Shown here piece after piece: positions 1 through 13,979 of a stretch of 64,000 nt of DNA. Position 1 is the first letter of the stretch; each line of letters begins with the position of its first letter. Origin of the DNA: Flaccisagitta enflata (lineage: Eukaryota; Chaetognatha; Sagittoidea; Aphragmophora); contig OZ231126.1 in NCBI GenBank assembly GCA_965153355.1, positions 26,784,001 to 26,848,000 on the forward strand. The letters run 5' to 3'. The position numbers and the translations under genes are program-made. The notes under the pieces are model-generated. The model was not told the origin of the DNA and ran no database searches. It was given only the letters and a program-made list of their open reading frames with translations.

Positions 1-1190
1 AGTCAACCTCTGGCCCCCAGTGTATAGATCAAACAGTCAAAAAATGTTTTACATACTTAAGACTACAGCATTTTGGAAAATGACAAATTCTGAAGCTTCT
101 GAATTTTAGTGCTGCTGAATGAGATTAATAAAACATTTTCTCTAACCGTTTAAGAAGATATCAGCCTACAAAGAATGGTAGATACCCTGAATCAATAAAA
201 ACCACAAGGGTGTTGTGGCATTTTATTATGTCAATTTACTGTTTTTAAAAATCATCAGTTCTAATTTTGACAAAAAATCAACATTTTTTTTGTCATTTTA
301 CAACCCAGCTCAGGCAGCAATTTTGCCTTTTTTTTTTGCCTTTACCATGATGTCTCACCCAGACCAAATGAAGATTTTTGGCAAAATTTGGACCATTTTA
401 ATATTCAATTTGAGTTTCATCCACTTTCCTTTTTGGGCCTGACAGGCCAACTGAAGTGGTGAGGTCCGAGGACTCAGAGAAAATCCCGGCTGATGATTTT
501 TTTGTGTCATGCTAACCTCATAACGTGCCCAAACTTTCTGCACAGGCGTTTTTTGCATTTTTGGGAAATCCTGAACACGCCAATGGGCCGGGACAGTTAT
601 GTTTAAATTTTTGGCCGTTATTTTGGGCCATGACAGACCTTTCTACAGGCTCACCAACCGACGGACGGACACACCCTTAAATAGACACACTTAGCTTTGC
701 AAGCGACTTAAACTTCCGCGACTGATAGACATAAACATGTTCATCGAAAGTGCCATGTGGATGTGGCGTGACCCTGTAAAAAAAAAAGCTCCTGTGAGTC
801 ATACATGAGATCACAACCAACCTTCTAGCTCCTCAGCTACCTTTCCGTCAATCAAACCTTCTCCGTCTCTAATTAATCATCTTCGAAGGTTTTGTGACGA
901 TTGAAACAAGCTTTCCTTTCATTCTTCTTTTCTTTTTATTTCCCCATCTAAAAGTTGACACCAGTGTCCAAATTCCTACACTGCGCTTTTTTTTTTTTCT
1001 TCTTCTTTGCCGTTTTTTGTGTGTCCTGGTCTCATCCATCATCGAATTTTGTCAGCTTCTTCAGTTTCTAATTGCCTTGAACTACAGTCAAACAAAAGAA
1101 GAAAAAAGATTCGGGGAAAATGAAAAGGTAAAATTTCTAATTTGCATAAAATGGATTCGGAATTTAACAATTTTTTGGGAGAGATGAGGA
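1..1190. other. AT-rich non-coding flank
   Basis: No gene is visible. The stretch is AT-rich with T and A runs. Around 645-715 it holds a fragment of the (TCCG)n interspersed family (direct GACGGACGGACAC followed by a 'gcgactt' end). Open frames here are short and lack coding character. Confidence 0.5.
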
Positions 1191-1597
1191 GAGAAACCAA
1201 GGAAACCCTTTTTTTGCTTTCGCATGAAAAAAGGAGAGAGAGAGAGAGAGAGAGAGATTCAGACAGAGAAACATATAGGTTAAGATAGATAGAGGGGGAA
1301 GCACGCAAACAGACAGACGCATGGAACAGGATGGTAGAAATCGGAGAAAGAAAGAAACTGACCGTGATAAACAGAATGACAGAGCGACAGGAGGACAGAC
1401 CGAGAGAAATTCAGTGGAAAGCTAGGTATAGGCGCCTTGGATTTTTCTCCAGCAATTTTCTTTTCTCGTTCCGATGATTTATCATCTTTAAAATTTCTTG
1501 ATGAGGATCAGAATTCAGTTGAAGCGTCAGCGGCGGTGGAGGTAGACCGCTGCTTTATAAGGAATCAAACTGATTGGTCAATACGATTCGCCTGACC

Positions 1598-2194
1598 GCC
1601 AGTCGCCCAGAGCTTGACGCCAGTTGACCCGAAATGATCGCCACCAACTTCAATGGTTTCATGATCCTGATGGTGCATAGATTATATTTCTGGAAAAAAT
1701 GAAATCTGTTTTGGGGCGCTTTTTAAGATATCTAAAAAAATAGTATCATTTCACTATATTTTTTACCATAACTCTCTGAGATAAGTTTTTTTGATAATTT
1801 TCACTGCAGATTTGATCTCAGATGATAGTTTCCGGATTGTTTGATATGTCACACTATATACTTTTGCAAAAGAAATAAAAGCTTATTTTTTAGTCACAAT
1901 ACTTTAAAAAACGATGTTAAATAGCAAAATTTAACTTTTTATTTCTTTTAAAAAGGTATATAGTGTCACATATCAAACAAACCGGAAACTATCATCTGAG
2001 ATCAAATCTGCAGTCAGAATTATCAAAAAAATTCATCACAAAGAGTTATGGTAAAAAATATAGTAAAATAGTACTATTTTTTTAGATATTTCATTTTTTC
2101 TAGAAATGTGATCTATGCACCATCAGAGTCATGAAACCACTGAAGTTGGTGGCGATCATTTCAGGTCAACTGGCGTCAAGCTCTGGGTGACTGC
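1598..2194. repeat. Long palindrome (foldback/MITE-like element)
   Basis: Two arms of about 290 bp face each other around a short centre near 1895. For example, the left arm has GCTTGACGCCAGTTGACC and the right arm has GGTCAACTGGCGTCAAGC; likewise AACTTCAATGGTTTCATGA matches TCATGAAACCACTGAAGTT with few differences. There is no coding capacity. The structure fits a non-autonomous inverted-repeat DNA element. Target-site duplications were not established. Confidence 0.8.
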
Positions 2195-2261
2195 GAGGAG
2201 TCTTCATATATGACGAGTTTGGCCTTTTGGCGCGCCAAAACAACTCTTAATGAATGCACAA

Positions 2262-2590
2262 CCGGTGGTCGGTCCGTCCGAAGCTAATGCTTTTATAGAA
2301 TAAGTTACCAGGCTCACCTATTGGCCTTTGGAGTCTTGTCGGTCCTGTCTTCTCTTTTTAGCCGCGTGCTACGCGACTCTACACCTCGCTTTGTCCATCC
2401 GTCCGTCCGTCCGTCGGTTGGTTGGTTCGTCACACTTTTACTTTTTTTATGTTTTTCCTTCTTTGACTTCACTGCTCCTTCCCGAATAGTCTGGGGACCT
2501 CGAAGACATTCCACCCGCATTTCATTCCACCAGTCCACCCGCACGCAACTTGGGAAGCCGTGTATCCAGCCTTGTTGAATCAAGCAGGGG
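2262..2590 (+). repeat. (TCCG)n-family interspersed element
   Basis: This is a copy of a short dispersed family seen many times in the window. It has a GTCGGTCC head, a CCGTCCGTCCGTCGG core (about 2398-2415), and a tail with CCACCCGCACGCAACTTGGG and the terminal signature GCCGTGTATCCAGCCTTGTT. Boundaries are approximate. Confidence 0.6.
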
Positions 2591-2760
2591 TGAAAATTGA
2601 GTTTTCATTACTCCCCCCTTACGGTGGTCGGTGCGTCGCGCGTTTCAGAACCCAAAGTATTAATTTCCTTAAATTTCCTCATTTCTGAACCCTTTCATTT
2701 CCCTGGGGGAACTCAACTACATTCATCCCTGGAATCAAGTCAATCATTCAATTTCACTCT

Positions 2761-3302
2761 GCGGTTTGAGCCTTTTGGGGTGGTTGCTGGGTGGTTAGAG
2801 GCTGGGTATGGGAATTTTCTTTAGCTGGGTCTGATCTGGGTCACAGTGAAGGCGGTTTGAGCCTTTTGGGGTGGTTGCTGGGTGGTTAGAGGCTGGGTAT
2901 GGGAATTTTCTTTAGCTGGGTCTGATCTGGGTCACAGTGAAGGCGGTTTGAGCCTTTTGGGGTGGTTGCTGGGTGGTTAGAGGCTGGGTATGGGAATTTT
3001 CTTTAGCTGGGTCTGATCTGGGTCACAGTGAAGGTGGTTTGAGCCTTTTGGGGTGGTTGCTGGGTGGTTAGAGGCTGGGTATGGGAATTTTCTTTAGCTG
3101 GGTCTGATCTGGGTCACAGTGAAGGCGGTTTGAGCCTTTTGGGGTGGTTGCTGGGTGGTTAGAGGCTGGGTATGGGAATTTTCTTTAGCTGGGTCTGATC
3201 TGGGTCACAGTGAAGGCGGTTTGAGCCTTTTGGGGTGGTTGCTGGGTGGTTAGAGGCTGGGTATGGAAATTTTCTTTAGCTGGGTCTGATCTGGGTCACA
3301 GT
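2761..3302 (+). repeat. 91-bp minisatellite, six copies
   Basis: A unit beginning GCGGTTTGAGCCTTTTGGGG and ending GGTCACAGTGAAG repeats head-to-tail from 2761, 2852 and so on. There are about six copies that are almost identical; differences seen include GCGG to GTGG in one copy and GGGAA to GGAAA in the last. No open frame is conserved between units. Confidence 0.95.
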
Positions 3303-3760
3303 GCTCTGTTGATCGGTTGGTCAGTTTGGTTGGTCGGTAGCCCGAATATCAAATCAAGTTGTTTTTTTTTTTCAATCAGTAATAAAACCCAATATGTAAA
3401 TTATGAGACTCATCGTTTTTGCCATTTCAACTGACAATCCACCTCCAAATACAAAAATTAGGGAGGATATTTATTGCTTCTTGATTTAATGATAATTTCT
3501 TTCCCACCTTTCTGCTTTGACTTTGAATTATTTTATGCCGAATGAGAACTGAATAACGGATTTTATGAGTTTTTATGACATTTATGGTTAATCAAGTTAA
3601 ATACATCAATTCATTAAGTTCTTTATTACTCCTTTTGCTGGTATTTTAATGTCAATCTATTTGGTTGTTCAGTCCTCGGCAAATTTTAGAGCACGGCCCC
3701 TGACCAAATTGCTTGCCCAAATTGCTTGCTTGCCTCTCTCTGTCTCTCTGTCTCCCTTCC
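3303..3760. other. AT-rich spacer without gene
   Basis: Unique-looking AT-rich sequence lies between the 91-bp minisatellite and the CT arrays. No motif, open frame or repeat of note was recognised. Confidence 0.4.
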
Positions 3761-3762
3761 TC

Positions 3763-5130
<1,368 letters not shown>

Positions 5131-5233
5131 TCAATACCGTATGATAGAGTGACATCATTTTAAAGCCATCTTATTTTACCTTGCCCTCATTTTGTCCTCT
5201 GTCTTTCTCTCCTTCCCTTTTCTCCAACATCAG

Positions 5234-7403
5234 ATGAATTCGTTGTCGTCGACGGACTTTTCCGGCTTTGCTGGAGGTGTTGTCGGGGGTGTCATTGGCG
5301 CCGTCGTCGCTCCCGGACAGTATTTTCCGCCCAATTCCTTGGACGCCTTCCAAGTCGACCAAAACTCGTATCCTTCGCATCCTCATCACCATCCACCTCA
5401 CCATCCACATCATCATCATCATCATCCTTACTACCACCCGTCTCACCATCCTTACCACCCTCACCACCCACCTCCGCATCACCATCCTCCCGGTTATTCC
5501 CATCATCCCAGTTACGCCGCCGAAGCGGTCACCACCTCGCCGCTCTCTACTTACTATCAACACCAGCAACAGCAACAACAGCATCTGAATAATCAACTAT
5601 CGCAGCAACAACAGCCGCAACATGATACCATGTCTGGACTTTCCACCCCGACCAACTCTTCACCCCTCCATCAAAACCAACACGCGCATCATTCTCAACA
5701 GCAACAACTACAACAACAACAGCATCCTCACCCACAACAACAACAGCAACAGTCTCTCCAAGCCTCAGCCTCATCATCCTCCGAGTCATTGCCTACAAAT
5801 CCCTCCTCGTCGTCTCCTTTTGGCGGCACTCTTTCTCCCTCTCCTTCGCCTTCTTCTTACACCGGCGCCGTTACCTCGTCGTCATCGTCTTTTATTCCCG
5901 GTACCATGACCAACTCTTCTTCTTCGTCTGTTTTCGGCGCTTCCCAAAGCGCATCTTTTTCCGCCTCTTCCGTGAAACCGATGAGAGGTCATTTTTACGA
6001 TAAAGATGACATGAGCAGTGACAATAACGCGACCGATCATGTCAACGATCCATCATCTTCCTCTTCCTTTCAACATCGCGTTTCGTTAGCGGCGGCGGCG
6101 GCGGCGGCTCACGCAGCGGCCGTCGCATCGGCGTCATCCTTGCCGGCGTCGTCCTCATCTTCCTCGAACGCGCTAACCGGCGCCGTCTCCCCGTCAACTT
6201 CGTCGGCGGCGCCACCCTCGTTATCTCCGTCATCTTCTTCCGCCGTCGCGGCGGCGGCGGCGTTGGGCATTACTTATTCCGGCAGCATTCGTATGACGCC
6301 GGCATTCCGCGGCGGCGTCGGTGGCGTGGAAAGTGCCGGAAGTGGGGGCGTCAACGCTACGCCTCATCAGCATCATCTCGGCGCCGTTTTCCCTCCGACT
6401 GGATTTTACGGTAGTCTTCAACCAACGCCGGAGAATTCATCGTCGGCGTCGACTTCGGCATCGGCGGCTCCTGCGTCTTCCTCCTCTCCGCCATTAAACG
6501 GCTTCAACCCTCTCAACAACTCATCCTCCTCTTCATCTTCCTCTTCCTCGTCTTCTACCTCTTTACCATTGCAGCAAAGTAATTCTACCGGCAATTCCCC
6601 CAACCATCCTTCATCTTCTTCCACGTCATCTTCGACTTCCTCAAATCCGCATTTCGAAACTTCGAGTTATCATCAAAGCTGTGATAATGACATGGAGGCA
6701 GTAGACGTAAGAAGAGGAGGAGGAGGAGGAGGAGGAGGAGGAGGTGAAAGAGGAGGTGCGGTAAGTCCGTCGTTGAAACCCCCCACGTCGTCTTCGCCTT
6801 CGTCGACGCATCTGCATCCGAATCTGCCGCCCACGCCTCCTCATCATCATCCTCAACAGCACCATCAACAGCAACATCAACCTCATCTTGAGCAGGATAA
6901 CAGTAACAGCAACATTCTCAGTCATCTAACTGTCCATCATCCCGCGTCTGCAGCGTCGGCCACAACGGTAGCCGCTGCTGCAACTGCCGCAGCCAATGGA
7001 TTATCCAACGCTTCCTTATTTACCACCGATAGATGTCAACCGCAACAACATCAACAACAACAACAACAGCAGCATCAAAACCAACAGTTACATCATTTAC
7101 AACAACAGCATCAACAACAGCAGCTTCAACAGCACTCGAACGCGCTTCCGGAAACGCCATCTTTGCATCCTCATCACGCTCACTCTGCGCATCTGTTCGT
7201 CCATCAAAACGCTCATCCTGCTCATCCTCTTTTGCATCATGCTCATCCTCATCTCGCTCATCCTCATCACAATCATCATCCTCATCTTCGTCATTCTTCA
7301 CAGATGCAAACGGATTACGGCGCTTCGACGACAGATGCGGAGAAACCGCGGCAGGTGCCGAATTATAAGTGGATGCAACTCAAAAGATCCGCACCCAAAT
7401 CAG
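5234..7403 (+). CDS. Hox1 (labial): Labial/Hox1 homeobox protein, exon 1 (N-terminus to hexapeptide)
   Basis: This is the first coding exon of a Hox1-class transcription factor, a nuclear DNA-binding protein that patterns the anterior body axis. The first in-frame ATG at 5234 (MNSLSS...) was chosen. The reading frame is open for 723 codons plus one base and ends at a CAG|GTAAAA donor after 7403 (phase 1). Residues about 45-105 are very His/Pro-rich, and about 115-185 are Gln/His-rich. Ser-rich blocks alternate with Ala tracts to about residue 500, followed by a poly-Gly run and a second His/Gln-rich zone to about 705. At residues 711-716 lies YKWMQL followed by KRSAPKS, the labial-type hexapeptide that contacts Extradenticle/Pbx. 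The exon is unusually long for the family, mostly through homopolymeric tracts that could vary between individuals. An upstream non-coding exon is possible because CAG directly precedes the ATG. Confidence 0.93.
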
Positions 7404-7449
7404 GTAAAACAGGTTCTGTAGTTTCTGACTTATTGTTATGTCAGGGGTG

Positions 7450-8215
7450 ATTAATCATAATAACATTTTAGATCCAATCATACCGTTGACAAGTCAACAA
7501 TTTTAAGTCTGGTTTCAATTACACGTTAGATTAGAGGAATGATTGCATTGCAACTGATTATTACACAAATTAGATTATTGTTTATTCCTCTCAATGTTCT
7601 CACACATGTGTATATATCTAAAAGAAAAGCACTGACTGCAATTTCCCATAAAAAAAACTTTTTTTGCCTAAATTTGACTAATTTTCGTCTTGAAATTGAA
7701 GCAAACTTTATGACACTGAGAAATAAAACTTTATCAAATCATCTACCACAGAAAAAAGACCAAAACAAGGCAATAGCCGGGGACGGTTGGGCAGGGGTAG
7801 TACTACAGTACTACAAACTACGGAACAACAGTATTTCACACATACATACCTCACAATGACCTGAACACTATAGAAAAGACGAAAACAACGGTTACGTATT
7901 CAAAAATGCGATGGACGGACGGACCGACGGTTGGGTAATCATAATTCAAGGCGACAAAGTAGATACATAGTTGGTCTCTATTCATGTACAAAATAGTCCA
8001 CTGCACTGGCCAGAGTCCACGATGACACGATTTATGTGCACCATAGTCAACGCATCACACATTTCACTCAGTCACTCTCGGTCGAGTCCATCCTTCATGT
8101 GGATTTTGTTTATTGAGTGTTAAGTTGTTAACTGCCCAACCTCCTGTTCAAACGCAAATTCAAAGCAATAAATCTTCCTAAACATCTCGGATCGTGTTCG
8201 CTTTTGGTTCTTTGG
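7450..8215. other. Intronic unique AT-rich sequence
   Basis: No gene. The stretch contains a small copy of the GGACGG/ACCGAC motif near 7914-7932, related to the (TCCG)n family. Otherwise nothing was recognised. Confidence 0.4.
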
Positions 8216-8217
8216 TT

Positions 8218-8224
8218 CTTTCTC

Positions 8225-8304
<80 letters not shown>

Positions 8305-8348
8305 TATTTTCCTCTTTCTTTTTTTCTTTCTCTCTTTCTTTCTTTCTG

Positions 8349-8432
<84 letters not shown>

Positions 8433-8500
8433 TCATTCTTGCTTTCTTTCTTTCTTTCTTACTTTCTTTCCCTCTTTCGTTCCTTCGTCACTTCTCTATT
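8218..8500 (+). repeat. (TTTC)n microsatellite
   Basis: About 250 bp of TTTC tetranucleotide repeat with scattered point interruptions. It degrades into mixed pyrimidines toward 8500, immediately before a foldback element. Confidence 0.97.
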
Positions 8501-8537
8501 TCTTTTCCTTCTCCAGCAACTTCTCTCTCTCCTTTTT

Positions 8538-9015
8538 GGGCAGCGGCCCCAAAGGGCCGATGTCCTGTAGAACACAGGGGGGAATTTCGAGACGTCCGTC
8601 CGTCCGTCCGTCCTTCCGTCCGTCCCCCCCCCCATTGAGCATCAAATTAGCTCTCCCGGGCTTCAAATTAGCCCTCCCGGCTTCAAATTAGCCCTCTCAG
8701 GCCTCAATTTAGCTTTTAAGGCCTCAAATCAGCCCTCTTGGCTTGAAATTAGTCTCCCCCATGCCTCATATCCACCCTCCAGACCTCAAATCTGCCCTCC
8801 AGACCTTCAATCAGCCCTCCAGGCATCAAATCAGCCCTCCAAACCTCAAATCTGTGCTCCAAGCCGTGATTCTGCCCTCCAGCCCTCAAATATGCCCCCA
8901 GTAGCCTAAATCAGCCATCTAAAAGCTGAAATATACCCCCTCAGGACGGATGGACGGACGTCTCGAAAATCCCCCCTGTATTCTACAGGACATCGGCCCT
9001 TTGGGGCCGCTGCCC
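8538..9015. mobile_element. Foldback element 'A' with tandem-repeat core
   Basis: Terminal inverted repeats of about 60 bp bound the element. The left end starts GGGCAGCGGCCCCAAAGGGC and continues GATGTCCTGTAGAACACAGG; the right end is its complement, ending GCCCTTTGGGGCCGCTGCCC. Just inside are GACGTCCGTCCG and its complement. The interior is a degenerate repeat of about 18-20 bp of the type CCTCAAATCAGCCCTC. No protein is encoded. Matching copies lie at 27546-27969 and 40953-41663, so this is a dispersed non-autonomous family. Confidence 0.85.
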
Positions 9016-9104
9016 TGCTCTCCTTCCACCTCTTCACTGGACCACTACCAGCAGGGCATCGGGTACCGCTGACCATGTGCGATCCTTGGATGACTAGTTA
9101 GATG
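9016..9104 (+). repeat. Foldback-associated right flank
   Basis: AGCAGGGCATCGGGTACCGC followed by TGACCATGTGCGATCCTTGG and ATGACTAGTT is found directly right of element A. The same sequence sits right of element B (about 28007-28053), and a shorter form right of C (about 41698-41720). It therefore probably belongs to the mobile unit or to a larger parent element. Confidence 0.6.
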
Positions 9105-9215
9105 CGTCAGCGCATCTCTATAAGAGGGTCTGTCCGTCCGTCGCGTCGGTCGGTCGGTCGGTCGGTATGTCCGTTACGCTTCCTCTAATATCGCGCTGAT
9201 GACGCATTGAGTTGC
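9105..9215 (+). repeat. (TCCG)n-family element
   Basis: A short copy with GATGCGTCAGCGCATCTCTA, then AAGAGGGTCTGTCCGTCCGT, a (CGGT)n stretch, and a tail ending GGGCTTGTTT. It belongs to the dispersed family described at 45348. Confidence 0.6.
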
Positions 9216-9332
9216 CCGCCCGGGCTTGTTTCCTTTTTCTTTCACTCTTTCATTGTTTCTGTCATCATTTCCTTTTCTCGTTCATTCCCCTTCAGTCTGT
9301 CCGTTAGTCCGATGGTTCTGTCCGTACGTCCG

Positions 9333-9367
<35 letters not shown>

Positions 9368-9521
9368 TCCCCCCCTTCTCCCTCCCTGGCTGACTTGAGT
9401 CGTCAAAACCTCACAACGTTTATCAAGTTGGTCAATCATTAATCTTCATATTATCGAGATTTCTTCTCTTTTAAAAATGAAATGAAGAAGTCGCTTCCTC
9501 TCAATATTTCAGCGCTTAAAC

Positions 9522-9634
<113 letters not shown>

Positions 9635-10244
9635 TACAATATCATCAAAATTCAAATTAATGATAGAGCCGGCGGAGGTCGAGGTATACAACGAGAGCAG
9701 AGAACGGGGCAGAGATCAGGAGAAGAGAGAGAGAGGAGTGACAGACAAAAGGATGGACAGACAGACAAATGGACAGGCAGACAGACAGACAGAAAGATGG
9801 ACAGACAGGCAAACATATCGGCCAAAACATAGACCAACAGACGCACCAACAAAAAGACCTAATGAAGACGATGACATCTGGTCACAAGTTTGTACACACA
9901 TGAACATAAACAGACAATGGTTAAAAAACAAAAACAAATATAAACTACAAAATAGAGATTAGAAGAGAGAGCTAGCGATGAAGATGATGTTGGAGATGAT
10001 GATGATGATGAGTAGGGAGATGATGATGATTAGAAATGAAGAGTGAGGATTTTTCGTTCTGACGAAGAATGATAAATGATGTATGAGAGAAGACATTTTG
10101 TTTACTGAAGAGGGGAGGGGAACTTCCAATTCGAAAATTTGAGATTTTACAGGTCAGGCAGGAATGACCAGTTGGGTTGCGAAAGAGGGAGAGAGAGAGA
10201 GAGCCTGCGAAACAGATGTGAGTGTGTGTGTGTTTCTGCTTTCA

Positions 10245-10390
<146 letters not shown>

Positions 10391-10657
10391 TCATTCAATT
10401 CAATCAAATACGAATGGTGGAGAGGGTAAAAAAAGGTTTCAATAGGGGTATGTAAAAAGAGGAAAACAAGCGCAAGCGTGAGAGAGAGAGAGAGAAAGAG
10501 GGAGGAAGGGGGAAGAGGGCGAGAGGTATTGACAAACTCTTAGAGAAATGTAATGAAGACAGAAAAACCGGTGGACGAACAGGCGATCAGGAAGAGAATA
10601 CTAGTATTGTTTTTTTGTTTGTTTTTTTTAATGAACGCTTAAAAGTTAATGGATAAA

Positions 10658-11183
10658 CAGTCAGCGGACAAAACACAATAGGTATATATATCACTCAGTT
10701 GGTTTTGATCCAACCCACTGATATTGAACAGAATACTAAAAACAACAACTGGTTGTTGAAATTACAGCCGGCTGTTAAATTACAAAGTTCGCAGAAATCC
10801 AACTTTCACCAAATAGAATAAGACCTGCAGATTCATAATCCTGATGACATTCTGAGAAGTTTGATATGTCACAATGTATGCTTTTATATGAAATTATCTT
10901 TTTTATAAATGTCTAATTTAATTATAATACAATGTTTAAAAAAATATATCTTAAGAAAAGTATTAAGTGTGACATGTCAAACTTCTCAGAATTTCATCAG
11001 GATTATGAATCTGCAGGTCTTATTCTTTTTGGTGAAAGTTGGATTTTTGCCAATTTTGTAACTGAACAGCCGGCTGTAATTTTAACAACCAGTTATTATT
11101 TACAGCATTCTATTCAACATCAGTGGGTTGGATCAAAACCAACAGAGTGATATATATACCTATTGTGTTTTGTCCGCTGACTG
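10658..11183. mobile_element. 526-bp palindromic inverted-repeat element
   Basis: Arms of about 240 bp are complementary: the left starts CAGTCAGCGGACAAAACACA and the right ends TGTGTTTTGTCCGCTGACTG apart from a base or two. Matching internal blocks include TGATATATATACCTATTGTG and GCAGGTCTTATTCT. TAAA directly abuts both outer ends (10654-10657 and 11184-11187), a candidate target-site duplication. There is no coding capacity, so it is MITE-like. Confidence 0.85.
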
Positions 11184-11330
11184 TAAACAATGTTAAACAG
11201 TTTGCCCGGCCGGTTCAATATAGGTTAGGGTATTCTGCTGATGTTGCTAGTAGTAATCATGGAAAACGATGACTCCATGAAATAAGCTCCCCTATGCTGC
11301 CATTGGCACTGCTGAGTCAACCATAGATTT

Positions 11331-11440
<110 letters not shown>

Positions 11441-11749
11441 CTTACAACCAACTCTTCCCAGGTGGAGCGCATAAAAAGCCGTAAGATGCCACATATTCCT
11501 TGCATGTGAATTAACCTCATATAGATGAAATGACGACTAAAAAATTAAATCAATCCAAAACGAGTAGGAAAATGAAAACCTGAGTAAGAAATCAATGAAA
11601 ACATATAAACAGTGTCATGTCATTGTGGCAGTCTTACTCATCTAAATCCAGATCTCCGCCCTCTGTTTCTTATCATATAAACCATCCACCCATACACTTT
11701 GAGATCTACTTACCTCAGGCTTAGTTTCTCTTCTTAGGGGTGCGACCAT

Positions 11750-11950
11750 TTTTAGGTGCGCCATAGCACCTCTATGAGAGGCTCTGTCTGTCGGTTGGTC
11801 GGTCGGTAACGCTCGAGTTGAAAATCTCGAAAAGAAGCAAAAATCACTGGAAATGATTCAGAAATATGCTAGGATGATTTTTAAATGCGCCATAGCATCT
11901 CTATAAGAAGCTCTGTCCGTCCGTCCGTCCATCCGTCGGTCACGCTCGAA
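11750..11950 (+). repeat. Two (TCCG)n-family fragments
   Basis: TAGGTGCGCCATAGCACCTC then TATGAGAGGCTCTGTC and GGTCGGTCGG at 11750-11815, and a second similar head at 11881-11945 with (GTCC)n. The pair is tandemly placed, with 'gctcgagttgaaaatctcg' between them, a sequence that recurs at 35018. Confidence 0.65.
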
Positions 11951-12049
11951 TGAAAAATCGCTAAAAATGTTTGAAATCAATAGAAAACTCATTTCGTTCA
12001 TCATAAATGATACTCGTCATTTCATTCACTAATATAATCAGCTACGGTT

Positions 12050-12440
12050 TGGTCTTATAGAGCTGGGGATAGGTCGTATAGGTCTAGTGATAGGTCAGAT
12101 AGGTCTTAGGATAGGTCTGATAGAGCTGGAGATAGGTCTGATAGAGCTCGGGAAAGGTCTGATAGAGCTAGGGAGAGGCCTGATAGAGCTCGGGATAGGT
12201 CTTATAGAGCTAGGAATGGTCTGATAGAGCTAGGGATAGGTCTGATGGAGCTAGGGATAGCTATGGATTAATAACGCCCGGCGGGATAGGTCTGGTAGAG
12301 CTAGGAATGGTCTGATAGAGCTAGGGATAGGTCTGATGGAGCTAGGGATAGCTATGAATTAATAACGCTATGAATTAATAACGCTATGAATTAATAACGC
12401 TCGGCGCACCGTCTTGGCCCGTGTATCCGGCCTTGTTACT
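12050..12440 (+). repeat. Degenerate 21-bp tandem repeat (GATAGGTCTGATAGAGCTAGG)
   Basis: Roughly 15 imperfect units of GATAGGTCTGATAGAGCTAG run from about 12050 to 12260. They then expand into a larger unit containing GGGATAGCTATGAATTAATAACGC. A family tail (GTGTATCCGGCCTTGTTACT) follows at 12420-12440. Confidence 0.85.
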
Positions 12441-12786
12441 GCTGACCCTCACAATTTCCTTCCATCTTATATTCTTTTTTTCTTTCATCCATTCATTCAT
12501 TCATCCATATTTCATGAATTTGTCGAACGGACAGACCGGTAAACGTCTTATAGATATAAGTAGATTAGCCGTAAAAAAAAATGGCGATGGGGACAGACGA
12601 AGGCGGGGGTTTTTCTGTCGAAGTGGATGTCAGAGCACATTTCCCTTCGTCATTCTGTCCGTCATTTTGTCCGTCATTCAGTCCGTCATCCCCACTGTCA
12701 AAATCGTTGAACGTCTTTCGTAAACATTATTCGAAGAGCTGACATGAGCTGCCAACTTTTGGGTCAGAATCATCGTCTTCCTGCCT

Positions 12787-13540
12787 CCTCCTCTTCTCCT
12801 TCTTCTTCTTCTTTTTCTTCCTCTTCTTCTTCTTCTTCTTCTTCTTTTTCTTCTTCTTCTTCTTCTTTTTCTTCTTCTTCTTCTTCTTCTTCTTCTTCTT
12901 CTTCTTCTTCTTCTTCTTTTTTTTCTCTTCTTCTTCTTCTTCTTCTTCTTCTTCTTCTTCTTCTTCTTCTTCTTCTTTTTCTTCTTCTTCTTCTTTTTCT
13001 TTTTCTTCTGCCTCTTCTTCTTCTGTGTCTTCTTTTTCTTCTTCTTCCTCTTCTTTCTCTTTTACTTCTTCTTCTTTTTCTTTTTCTTTTTTTTCTTTTT
13101 CTTCTGCCTCTTCTACTTCTATTTCTTCTTCTTCTTCTTCTTCCTCGTCTTCTTTTTTTTTTTTTCTTTTTCTTTCTTTTTCTTCTTCTACCTCTTCTTC
13201 TTCTTCTTTTTTTTTTCTTCTTCTTCTTTTTTCTTCTACTTTTCCCTTATCTTGTTTCCCTCTTCTTCAGCTTCTTCCTCCTGTTTTTTCCTCTTCTTCT
13301 CCTCCTTTATCTTCTCTGTTTCATCCCTGCTTTTCTCCCCTTATCATTCTTCTTCTCCTTCTCCCTCTTCTTCTTCTTCTTCTTCTTCTTCTTCTTCTTC
13401 TTCTTCTTCTTCTTCTTCTTCTTCTTCTTCTTCTTCTTCTTCCTCTTTAAATCTTCTTTTTCTTCCTCTTCTTCTTTCTATTCTTCTTCTCCCTCCTTCT
13501 CCATCTCTTCCTTCTCTCTTCTCTTCCTTCCTTCTCGATG
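12787..13540 (+). repeat. (TTC)n pyrimidine tract, about 750 bp
   Basis: Almost entirely TTC/TTTTTC repeats on the + strand. Any long Ser- or Phe/Leu-rich frame here is a by-product of the repeat. It can in principle form triplex or sticky DNA, and is complementary to the GAA tract at 23.15-23.75 kb. Confidence 0.97.
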
Positions 13541-13843
13541 TGACATTGTCAATTTGATTTGGGGTAAACCGGGTGTGTGGAGAAAGTTAGGGGTAAAAGA
13601 TTTGGCCTTAGGGGACTACAGCGACGGAAAAAGAAAGACTAATTGTTGGGGTTGTCTTATGAAATTACCCTCGTCATTGACTTTATAATCTCCTCCTGAG
13701 ATCTCGTTAACGTAAATGTATTCTTCCGCGCGGTGGGTCCGGTCAGTCCATCAATTTGGACCTCGATTGGATAATTGCCCAGTTGTCATCATGTCAACAC
13801 GGTAGATACAAACCGGCAATTAAGGAGGGGATTTATAAGGAGA

Positions 13844-13979
<136 letters not shown>

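Noticed and set aside
5192-5233. Upstream extension of the Hox1 frame to 5192
   Set aside because: It would start at TTG; the first ATG is at 5234.
12744-13688. Long + strand frame of about 314 codons, Ser/Phe/Leu-rich
   Set aside because: It is translated (TTC)n repeat with no domain, splice or codon evidence.
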